A DNA stretch of 64,000 nt from Eukaryota sp. TZLM1-RC (taxonomy: Eukaryota > Metamonada: BaSk clade), in contig JAUPSS010000003.1 in the NCBI GenBank assembly GCA_040285825.1, positions 3,162,001-3,226,000 on the forward strand, written 5' to 3'. The translations under genes were made by a program, and so were the position numbers. The notes beneath the pieces were generated by a model, which did not search any database, was not told the origin of the DNA, and saw only the letters and a list, made by a program, of their open reading frames with translations. Positions within the stretch are counted from its first letter, which is position 1; every line of letters starts with the position of its first letter. Of the stretch, positions 48,500 through 56,915 are shown piece after piece.

Positions 48500-49615
48500 A
48501 TGTCTCCACCTCTCAAAAAGTTCAAAATTGAAGACCCTGAACTTCAACAGCTTCTCAATGAACATGAACAGATGTTATCAGAACAACAACAGCACATGGC
48601 CTTTCAACCACCATTACATGTTGAACCGCCAATATCAACATCTCCTCCAATTGACAGCTCGTTACTCAATTCAATGGTGGAATCTCTACGCCGTATGGAG
48701 AAGAGTTTTTTGAAGCAGGTCACATCATTAAATATCAAAATGGACAATATACTCAAACGATACCCAGCGTCTCACTCGGCTGACCCAACAACCACAACCA
48801 CAACAACAACGTCAACTATATCAACACGATCAAAGAACACCACAAACAAAACCATTAAAGAGGCCTCTCCTCCACCAGAGAGTTCCAAACAAAGAGTAGT
48901 AAAGGACAAAAAGCCAAGCCGTCGTCCTTCACCACAACCTGAGCACGAAGCCACGGCAACTACCACCACGGATACAGACATACGAAGCTTACCCCGTCAT
49001 TTGATATTCAAAGCGTATCTCCCGCCTCAATGGTTCTTCCTCTCTTACGCTGATCTTGCCTTCTCCTGTCTTCGTTTCTATGATAGTCCCATTACAGTTG
49101 ACTTTCTGTACGAGGCAGTTAAGCATGTTCCTCTGATCAACAGGGCAACAATGACGCCAAAGCCTTGTTGTGAACTAACCCCTAGCTGGCAGCATTGCAT
49201 TAACCAAACTTTGGATCATAATAGTAACATTGTACGGAAAAAAGGCAAACATTTGTCCCTGACACCATATGGTTTGGAGGCTTTCACTTCTATTGGGGTT
49301 AACTTTGGGACTGAGGAAGGACAGGCGTTTATGAATTCTTGTCGAAGGATGAAAAAGTCTGAGTATCCCAGTCGGAATCTACCTTCTGATTTTGAGTTTT
49401 TAACTGTTTATGACGTTTTGAATCCTGAAACATCTTCTCAACATTCTGAAGATCAAACCTCCTCAAGAGCCACTCCCGAGTTTGTCATGCATGGGCGACC
49501 TTCTGTGAAGAAAGAAGCACCAGAATTAAACCAACCTGACGCTTTCTTATCAGATAATTTGGAACCTATTTCGAAGGTTTCAGTTGATGAGATTTCTAAA
49601 AGATTTAGGCAATAG
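48500..49615 (+). CDS. Coiled-coil protein with a fork head-like winged helix
   Basis: 371 residues. Residues 1-85: acidic/Gln-rich coiled coil (QQLLNEHEQMLSEQQQHMAF). Residues 90-155: Thr repeats and basic linker (KDKKPSRRPSPQPEHE). Residues about 170-265: FFLSYADLAFSCLRFYDSPI TVDFLYEAVKHVPL, and SWQHCINQTLDHNSNIVRKK, which run parallel to the fork head domain (SYADLI....lTl..IY....vp, then W.nsIRhnLS.n..F.r). The Trp-(x)-(x)-x-Ile-(x)-x-x-Leu spacing is retained, but key basic DNA contacts are changed (INQTLDHN against IRHNLSLH). A transcription factor of this fold is the best guess; another winged-helix family is possible. Confidence 0.5.
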   Translation: MSPPLKKFKIEDPELQQLLNEHEQMLSEQQQHMAFQPPLHVEPPISTSPPIDSSLLNSMVESLRRMEKSFLKQVTSLNIKMDNILKRYPASHSADPTTTTTTTTSTISTRSKNTTNKTIKEASPPPESSKQRVVKDKKPSRRPSPQPEHEATATTTTDTDIRSLPRHLIFKAYLPPQWFFLSYADLAFSCLRFYDSPITVDFLYEAVKHVPLINRATMTPKPCCELTPSWQHCINQTLDHNSNIVRKKGKHLSLTPYGLEAFTSIGVNFGTEEGQAFMNSCRRMKKSEYPSRNLPSDFEFLTVYDVLNPETSSQHSEDQTSSRATPEFVMHGRPSVKKEAPELNQPDAFLSDNLEPISKVSVDEISKRFRQ

Positions 49616-49619
49616 TCTA

Positions 49620-50150
49620 GTGTATTTTAGACTTTTGTTATTTAGTTTTTCAATTATTTTATTTGTTGTTTATTTAATATTCTGTGTATTTCCTCTAGTT
49701 TTGCAGATAAATATTTTATTTTACTCTTGCATTTGTCATTCTTAATTGATTCTGAACATATTTATTGGTTTGAATTTCTTCTCAATGACGACATAACTGA
49801 TTTTGTTCATTTGCCTTCTGTAGATGTCAATGGTATTCACAACCTACACTATCCATGACAAGGGGCGATTAATTCAGGCAATAAAGCTTTTCTCCACAAT
49901 CGTTGTTTAAGAAAATACTCAATCAAAGAGCGAATTTTGTAAATGGAAACTAGAATTCTATAAACAGACATCTTAAACATTTGTTAAGAATTACAAATGA
50001 ATTAAAATAAATTTTTTTGAATTCTGCAAAATGACTATTGTTGATGCTATGTTTATGAGTGACAGAGGAAACTGATTTTAGTGAAATTTTCGGATGAAGT
50101 GCAGTGTAAGTTTATTAGCAATAATCTTAAAATTGACATTTCACAGTGAA
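49620..50150. other. AT-rich, no gene
   Basis: No coding potential or RNA gene recognised; transposon fragments begin at about 50159. Confidence 0.4.
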
Positions 50151-50158
50151 GTTTATTC

Positions 50159-50530
50159 ATGAACTTACAGTGGTTGCAGTATTCATGGTGCTTTGTTACA
50201 ATATTTGCCAGAATTAATGCCTTATTTCCAACAACATATTGCACAAATTCTAATTTACATTTTGGTGATTCTGTTTTGAAATCATCAAGTGGTGGTAAGC
50301 ACGGAGATCCCTTAGGACCTCTTTTGTTTTGTTTGGCCATTCATCCCATTTTATTTCAAATTCAAGAGATGTTGCCTTCACTCAAAATGAATGCTTATGA
50401 GAATGACGTTGTTCGTATAGAGGACTTAAAGATTGTCACAGAAGCAACTGAATATTTTGAAGAATTTGTTAACAAAATTGGAATCCGACTTAATTCACTG
50501 AAATGTGTTCTACTTTTGAATGTTACTTTT
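50159..50530 (+). pseudogene. Reverse transcriptase fragment of the copy B family
   Basis: TYCTNSNLHFGDSVLKSSSG, GKHGDPLGPLLFCLAIHPIL and IGIRLNSLKCVLLLN match the RT at 14567-15085. The catalytic YMDD is changed to YENDV and GVKQGDP to GGKHGDP, so it is dead. The frame continues by chance past 50530. Confidence 0.85.
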
Positions 50531-50869
50531 TTTGGTTCCTCTCTTCTTTCTAGTTCTCTCTCTTTATTTTCATCAACAAAACTTTTTACCTCAGGAATGA
50601 CGAAAAGACCCAGAACCATAATTATTTTTAACAAGTGGTCAAGGACTTTAATAAAATTAGTATAGAGGGGAGACTGTCGATCCAAGTCATATGGAATTCT
50701 CAATGTGTGATTAATAGTTATGAAAAAGCCAAATGAAATTAACAATTTCACAATTCCAACTAAGATTTTTATGGTAAATTCCTTCATTTTATTTATTGTA
50801 ATAATATTAATTTATTTATTCTTAATGAGACTTGATTATTACGCTACGTTGATAATGGCTACTTTTGAC

Positions 50870-51000
50870 ATGATTGGTTCTGATGATAGAGGTGATGTAT
50901 ACTGTGATTGGATTGATAATTCTGAAGCTATTGTTGACTTTGTTTCATGTAGTGTTGCAAATGATACTTTGGTTCACAGAAGAAAACTTAAATTTAAATT
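50870..51000 (+). pseudogene. Retrotransposon endonuclease fragment
   Basis: GSDDRGDVYCDWIDNSEAIV and FVSCSVANDTLVHRRKLK, nearly the same as copy C. Breaks off where an inverted piece begins. Confidence 0.85.
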
Positions 51001-51016
51001 TAATTTTATTCTAAAC

Positions 51017-51170
51017 CTATAAATCAACATCTAAAAAATCCATCTCTCCCAAAACAAAAACACTAGATGCAACTCTCTCATAGTGAGATCCAAGAGAAAG
51101 CAAAGCATCAGAAACCATCTTCAACATCCCCTTAAAAACAGAAAACACAATTCTATTTTGCCAATTTTGT
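51017..51170 (-). pseudogene. Retrotransposon 3' tail, inverted (copy M)
   Basis: The minus strand reads WQNRIVFSVFKGMLKMVSDA and FVLGEMDFLDVDL, then a stop, as at 31585-31700 but without the internal stop. Its expected upstream neighbour lies on the opposite strand at 51172-51360. Confidence 0.7.
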
Positions 51171-51171
51171 A

Positions 51172-51530
51172 ATGCCTCAAATGAAAGGCTTGCTAATTCT
51201 GAAATTCATAATCCCCTTTCAAATGCTGAAAATTTTAAATTCAAAAAATACAATGAACCTTTGTCCAAATTGGCCAGTCTACAGCATGCAAAATACAATT
51301 TGTATCCATTTGTATTTTCCCTTTTTGGTTCACTTGCACCAACTGCTTTACGTTTTTTGGATGATTTTGATTAATAGATTGCCTCGGTTTTTCAATCGAA
51401 TTTGAGAAGCTTTAGCTAGACAGCAAGCAGATCAAGATTTTGTAGAGGAAATCTTGGTTCAATGATAGTCATCCCATTAGTTATGAGTTAATTCAATTAA
51501 GTGTGCAAATTCAATAAATACGAGTTATAC
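51172..51530 (+). pseudogene. Mosaic retrotransposon fragment
   Basis: 51172-51360 reads LQHAKYNLYPFVFSLFGSLA, the segment expected before the copy M tail, but on the plus strand. From 51365 to 51530 the sequence is instead the 3' end of the copy A-C subfamily (TTTTTCAATCGAATTTGAGAAGCTTTAGC onward), so two subfamilies are joined. Confidence 0.7.
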
Positions 51531-51539
51531 TTTCGTATT

Positions 51540-51995
51540 CTCCAGTTTCTTCAACAGTTTATGGTTTTAAAATTCAAGCCAATTTGTATTCAATTGATGC
51601 TATTCATCATTAAGGTTCGTTTTTAGGAAATAATGATGAAGTTACCAAAGAATTGTTTGAAAAGTTGAACTCAATTTCTGACCACTTGTTTTTATTGCTT
51701 TCCCATTTTCTATAAACAAAAGACTATCAGTTGAAGCAGGAACTTGTTTGAGTGATTTCCAAAAAATGGTTTAAGAAAAATCAATGAAAAGATTTGATAT
51801 TTTTTTATGGCGCTCTTGGATTCAATTTGCCATTATTAATAGATTACCTCGGTTTTTCAATCGAATAAGAGAAGCTTTAGCTAGACAGCAAGCAGATCAA
51901 GATTTTGTAGAGGAAATCTTGGTTCAATGAATTTCGTCCCATTAGTTATGAGTTAATTTTGTTAAGTGTGCAAGATCAATAAAGAAAATAACATG
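51540..51995 (+). pseudogene. Retrotransposon copy with internal deletion
   Basis: 51560-51670 matches the RT-thumb stretch (IQAKLYSIDAIRHLGSFLGN region of copy B), then a jump to FIAFPFSIN (51690) and a match to the 3' end at 51995. About 1.2 kb of the element is lacking. Confidence 0.8.
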
Positions 51996-52341
51996 AAAAC
52001 TAATAAAAACACATCATCACGAGAACTTACAACCACACTTCGTTGATGATTCCAATTAAGAGGAATATTAATTCCAAAAAGGACTAGATTCTACATAAGA
52101 GCATTCTCCAACTAATAGTTCCCATGAACTCCAACTCTCAATAAATTCATTGTTTAGTCCATTAGGAAAGATCTATTTGAGTTAGAGTTAGCAGGAACAG
52201 AATCGTCCATGTTTTGGTTACCTTAAGTAGGAGAATTGGAATAAAGTTGATTTCTTTTCTATTCATATTATATAAAAATTGTAAAAAGAGGAATAAATAA
52301 AACAATCCAGGACCATGACAAACGTACTATGATTTCTAAGT

Positions 52342-53687
52342 ATGTTCACCATAACCACCCAGCTACTGTCAAAGGAACATCCTTCCTTAAATCTTTTGCC
52401 GTGTCAATATGAAAATACTGAGTGTAGGAAGTTAGACATTGATTTGACGGTTGGTTGTGATTTTGATGCCCTTCACATTAAAACAACATTTTCCCCAATC
52501 GAGACTGCGTATTCAATGCATAAAAACGACTATGATGCGTATTTAGATTTTGATGATTTTTATATTCAACTACCAAATTTAAGCAAAAAAATAAATTAGA
52601 ATCATATAAATTAGAATCAATTAAATTAATTTTAAGGCGTATGTTTGTTGCGAAGTCAAACGAAATATTTCAGATTTGGAACTATCAAAGATTGAGGCCA
52701 AAAAAGTAATTGAAGCTATGGATATTTCGAATTACACTTTGAAGCAGAAAATTAGGTTCAATTACCTGAATTTCTCTTATCCAATTCTACAAAATCTTGA
52801 TAATGAGCTTAGTAAAAGAAGGATGCAATTTCCAGATTATACATCAATGAATTGAGTTTTCCACTACATAGCCAAACAAATTGCCATTAATTATGGAAAT
52901 AATGTCAGCAAACACTTTCATGAATAATTTTTGTGCTGGTTCAACATTATCACCTTGAAGAAGCTCAGACTAGAACAAATTCAGGAAGATCATTTGAAGA
53001 AAGAATTATTGACTAAACTCAACAAAGTCAGGGAAGCCATTATCAGTGGAAACTTTGATGAACTCCCTATCAATGATCACATTGTTTTTCCCTTTCCCCA
53101 GTCAGAGTTGACTTTGAAGTTTTTGCTTATGTGAAACATTGTTTAATTTCAACTTAGATTAAGGGTAAAAATCTTTATTATACTCAATCAGCCACTCCAT
53201 GGAAATTTTTCTCCCATACAATAAAATAACAGAACAATTCAATCATTTTGTTCCCAAGACGGCAAACCTTCGCCAGTCAACAATCCTTTTCCATTGACAA
53301 CTACATTGATTCCACAGCATATAAGACTCGATACTCATTGGCTCAATGAAAGATTTAGCAAGTCCAAAGGGAGAGCAAATGACATAAAATCGTCAGTTTT
53401 TACCGAAATACTAACAGATAAGGTATTAGATTCTTACAAACGTGAGATTAAAGGTTGCTTTTAATTGAAGTTTCTTCTCAATTGTAACAGACGGGATTGC
53501 TTGTTCACTAATCTTAATTCGTAAAGACCTGGTTGATGAAAATACAAATGTTTTCAGAAATTTTACTTCCAAGACGTACCCAGAGCGATACAAACATTCC
53601 TTGTCTGCTGAAAATGTCGAAAAGTTGAAGTTAAAGGTAAATAGAATATTTGTTATTGATCCTAACGAGTACGACTTAATGCTATAA
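52342..53687 (+). pseudogene. Fanzor remnant, N-terminal two thirds, ending after RuvC-I
   Basis: The plus-strand frames in order: MFTITTQLLSKEHPSLNLLP (52342), KQKIRFNYLNFSYPILQNLD, IAKQIAINYGNNVSKHFHE (about 52868-52925), NIITLKKLRLEQIQ, then PFPLTTTLIPQHIRLDTHWL (about 53287-53343), FSIVTDGIACSLILIRKDLV (about 53475-53535) and IFVIDPNEYDLML (RuvC-I, Asp codon 53658). These are the ordered landmarks of Fanzor proteins (nhi..hf, plrtsfiPkHi.iDt, TDG..., RuvC-I). Stops and shifts are frequent. The RuvC-II and RuvC-III part is absent, with a host gene starting 100 bases on. Confidence 0.65.
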
Positions 53688-53789
53688 ATCTATAACTTTT
53701 ACTACAGCCTTTTACTACAGTGAATCTGTAGCATTTTTGGATTTTTCCATCTCAAAAGGTTACCATCAAAATTTGTTTCATTTTATCAG

Positions 53790-55067
53790 ATGCCCGAACT
53801 CCACCAACAAGTCTTAAATCGCCTTCGCTTCAGCTACATTGGCCTCGCTCTTGCATGTGTCGCACAATACTTACTTGCCATATACATTACCAATGATCTT
53901 CACTACGACATTGTATCGATCTCTCTTATTCCTCTTGCTGCTCTCTTCAATACTCTCATGATGGCTTTCATTCACCTTCGCCTCCCTGTCCAATGGCTCA
54001 GACTCACCTACTTCCTCTACCTCTTCTTGGTCGTAACTGAACTCGGAATTCTCATTTACGCCACCATTCGTTACTTTACTGTGAGCACCTTTTACGTGAC
54101 TCTGTCTGCGTTCATATTCTTTTCTATTCTCTTTTATACTGTATATACACTCTTATGGTCACCTCTTCTCAATTCTATCTTTGAAAAACTCTACACTGGC
54201 AAACAGCAGCTGGCATCACTTTTGATTGATGATGATCAGGTCACGTCATGGACTTTCTTAACCGGGTCGGCAAAAAGAAAGGAAAAAGAAAGTAGTATTA
54301 TACTTTTGTCAATGATGTTACCCTATGTCTTTATTGGTGGCTTAATCTTTAGTGTTTCTTCTCAGTTTTCAATCAATCAACACGTGACTCTATCACTTTT
54401 GATTGGACTAGGATTGGGATCAATTATTGTTTATAAAGGAGATCTTATCCCTTGTGCTCTTGGTGCTTTTCTTTTAGATATTCATGAAAAAAAGAATATT
54501 TTTAAAACGAATTTGCCCCGTTTTGTCAAGCAAATCATTTATAAGGATTATTTATTTAGATTTCCTTTCTTTTCCATTTTATTAATTGTTATTCAAACCT
54601 CTGTTATTATCAAATTAGCAAAGATCTTTTCGTCCAATAATACTGCTTTACTTTTAATTCAATCGTATGCTGAGCAGTTTTTAATTGTTGATGATGTAAA
54701 GGAATTCGTCAACATCTTTGCTTCATCAGTTCTTGCTGGAGTTTTGATTTTCACTATTGTTATGGCTTGTAGGAGTGATCAACTGACCAGAATTGTTAAA
54801 ATTTTAACTGTGTCAGTAGTTGTCATGATCTCTTTTCTAATTGGCTTCCACATTTTTGAGCTGAGTGTCTTGATGTCTTGTGCTTATTTATTGACCATGC
54901 CTTATGAATTTGGTAGCATTGTAGCTTTAGTTGTTGAAGTTTTTGTTGTTTTCATTGGTAATCTCATTGGAATATTAGTAGCAATGTATTTACTGGTAGA
55001 TAGAACTGTCGACATCACTGCTGAAGAACAACAACAAGAAGAAGAGGATGATGGTTGTGAGGTTTAA
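53790..55067 (+). CDS. Multi-pass membrane protein of unknown family
   Basis: 425 residues with roughly ten hydrophobic segments (IGLALACVAQYLLAIYI, LIPLAALFNTLMMAFI, FLVVTELGILIYATI, FIFFSILFYTVYTLLW, IILLSMMLPYVFIGGLIFSV, HVTLSLLIGLGLGSIIV, FPFFSILLIVIQTSVII, VLAGVLIFTIVMA, LTVSVVVMISFLIGFHIF, IGNLIGILVAMYLLV). There is a cytoplasmic-looking loop with KRKEKESS, and a strongly acidic C-tail (AEEQQQEEEDDGCEV). No transport motif was recognised. ATG follows directly on an AG, so a 5' UTR intron is possible. Confidence 0.75.
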   Translation: MPELHQQVLNRLRFSYIGLALACVAQYLLAIYITNDLHYDIVSISLIPLAALFNTLMMAFIHLRLPVQWLRLTYFLYLFLVVTELGILIYATIRYFTVSTFYVTLSAFIFFSILFYTVYTLLWSPLLNSIFEKLYTGKQQLASLLIDDDQVTSWTFLTGSAKRKEKESSIILLSMMLPYVFIGGLIFSVSSQFSINQHVTLSLLIGLGLGSIIVYKGDLIPCALGAFLLDIHEKKNIFKTNLPRFVKQIIYKDYLFRFPFFSILLIVIQTSVIIKLAKIFSSNNTALLLIQSYAEQFLIVDDVKEFVNIFASSVLAGVLIFTIVMACRSDQLTRIVKILTVSVVVMISFLIGFHIFELSVLMSCAYLLTMPYEFGSIVALVVEVFVVFIGNLIGILVAMYLLVDRTVDITAEEQQQEEEDDGCEV

Positions 55068-55196
55068 TATTTTATTGTAAATTTAATAAATTATTGTAAC
55101 ATTTTCCGTTGCCAGCAACATACAGGAGCCCAGTGGTTTAGATTGCTAATAACCAGCTTTGAACTTTGTTGATTTGATCTGTGGTCTCCAGTCAAG

Positions 55197-55889
55197 ATGG
55201 TTCGTACTCTACCTGATTGGTGGATGAACAAACAACAACGTCCCGTTGCACAATCTTTGGTACCCTCAACATCAGCACAATCAGCCACATCCAATTCCAA
55301 AAGAAAGAAACCTTCATCAATTAAACCAAAACCTGTTTCAACACCAACATCTTCAACGCCTGTAGCAAATGTTTCAAGAGCAACATCATCTCAATCTTCG
55401 CAAACCAGAATTACTAAACCAGGGAACCATGCCCCAAATATCCCAGTATCATCCCCTTCGCGATCTCCACACTCTTTGGTTCCCTCAACATCCCGATCCT
55501 CTGTTTCACCATCTACCCCCGCTAGACCATTGTCACATGTACTGTTTGCTATCTCGGCTATTCAGAATCCAGAGCGGGCTGAACTCCGATCTAAAGCAAT
55601 GTCTCTCGGTGCCAGGTACTCTCCAACGGTTACTTCCCAAGTGACCCACCTCTTGTGTCCAATATCAAATACCCCAAAGATCAGGGAGGCACAAAGGTTA
55701 AACGTAGACTTTGTCCTTAAACCAGAATGGATAGATGCTTGTCTAGAGCAGCAACTGAAGGTTTCAGAATATAGGTACTTGGTTGATCAGAATGTTGGTT
55801 ATTCTTCTGATTCTTCAACGGCTTCCAGTCCTTTGTTCGACTCTGGGAGTGAGGAAGATCGCGATTTGAGTGATTTTGTTGTGGATTGA
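55197..55889 (+). CDS. XRCC1-like BRCT protein
   Basis: 230 residues. After the opening LPDWWMNKQQRP comes a long Ser/Thr/Pro linker (residues 20-115). Residues about 118-200 form a BRCT domain: VLFAISAIQNPERAELRSKA, LGARYSPTVTSQVTHLLCPI, then TPKIREAQRLNVDFVLKPEW and CLEQQLKVSEYRYLVD. The NPxRxELRxKAxxLGAxYxPxxTxxxTHLxC arrangement, with TPKxxEAxRL, is the first BRCT of XRCC1, a scaffold for base-excision and single-strand-break repair. The N-terminal XRCC1 domain and the second BRCT are missing, so this may be a reduced homologue. The C-terminus is acidic (SGSEEDRDLSDFVVD). Confidence 0.75.
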   Translation: MVRTLPDWWMNKQQRPVAQSLVPSTSAQSATSNSKRKKPSSIKPKPVSTPTSSTPVANVSRATSSQSSQTRITKPGNHAPNIPVSSPSRSPHSLVPSTSRSSVSPSTPARPLSHVLFAISAIQNPERAELRSKAMSLGARYSPTVTSQVTHLLCPISNTPKIREAQRLNVDFVLKPEWIDACLEQQLKVSEYRYLVDQNVGYSSDSSTASSPLFDSGSEEDRDLSDFVVD

Positions 55890-56061
55890 GGTTATCTTGG
55901 TACGACACAAACTGAAACTTCTTATTGATTCACGGATTGCAAATCAATATTTTCTGAAGGGGAATAAATTCTCTTTTCGCTTTTTGTTACAATGTTTCTT
56001 TGATCAAACAGCCCATGTACTCTTGGTTAGGATTTGATTGTAGTCTTGAATTAGATTTTGT

Positions 56062-56337
56062 ATGAAACATTACTGTGAAGTATGCCAATCTTCTTCGTTC
56101 TTGTGCAGATATCCAATTGTGACTCATCACTATTTAATTGATAAGCAAAGATTGTACATTTACGATTGTAATATATTATTTTTTCAGTTATGTAATTGGT
56201 TAAATTTGTTTAATTTTTTCTTCTGCAGTCTCATTTGCTTTGCTGATGGTACGGAGAAGCTTAGTGTAAATCATATTGACAAAGTTATTCCAGAGTTACG
56301 ACTTGAATGTTACAACTTCTTTTACCACATCAGTTAG
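56062..56337 (+). CDS. Possible small spliced gene; last exon histone-fold-like
   Basis: The 91-codon frame looks coding only at its end (FADGTEKLSVNHIDKVIPEL), following a good polypyrimidine-CTTCTGCAG acceptor at about 56228. That ending resembles the C-terminus of CENP-X/MHF2 (...DVDQLEKVLPQLLLD). The preceding exon or exons could not be identified with confidence; another donor-acceptor pair (GTATGCC...GTGCAG, about 56080-56108) is present. Treat as tentative. Confidence 0.25.
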   Translation: MKHYCEVCQSSSFLCRYPIVTHHYLIDKQRLYIYDCNILFFQLCNWLNLFNFFFCSLICFADGTEKLSVNHIDKVIPELRLECYNFFYHIS

Positions 56338-56485
56338 GGAAAAGAATGACTATAATCAAAAATTCTATATGTTTTTGCTCCCTCATCATCCACAAAACAG
56401 CATAAACTAAATTGATTTAGTTTGTAGATTTTTTTGGATTAACCATATGTGACCCCTCCTTTGATTGTTTTACTTCCCGACCAGA

Positions 56486-56558
56486 GGGGGTGTAGCTCAA
56501 TTGGTAGAGCGCACGCTTAGCATGCGTGAGGTACGGGGATCGAAACCCTGCATCTCCA
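56486..56558 (+). tRNA. tRNA-Ala (AGC)
   Basis: A 73-nt cloverleaf: acceptor GGGGGTG with CATCTCC (two G-U pairs) and discriminator A; D arm GTAGCTCAATTGGTAGAGC; anticodon arm CACGC-TTAGCAT-GCGTG, anticodon AGC; T arm CGGGG-ATCGAAA-CCCTG. The T loop begins with A where T is usual. The G-U pair at the third acceptor position is G3-T70, the identity mark of alanine tRNAs. Confidence 0.95.
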
Positions 56559-56915
56559 ATTTTGTTCATCATTATCTTGGCCTGATTCCTTCTTCCTTTT
56601 TATATCTACTCGATTAAATCTTGAACACTGATGGTAACCATAATGGCAGTTCCGATCCGACCACGTCACAGAAAGACATCGATTCTCTTCCTTGTTTTTC
56701 AATTGTTGAAAACCGATGCGGAGGTTTTTTCGACCGAACTTTCTGGTAACATAGCAGTGTATCTTTATTATTTAAGGAAATAGCCTTGTTGTGCTTTCTG
56801 AACAACCATTTTCAACCCAAAATTAAAGTGAAGTAGAAATCCATTTTATAAATTCTATATGTTGGTTTTTCTCAATGTCAATAAACCTCTTTATGATAAC
56901 ACATGCTACCACAAA

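Noticed and set aside
48772-48981. Antisense Val-rich frame over the Thr-repeat region
   Set aside because: It is the complement of ACC/ACA codon repeats in the sense gene.
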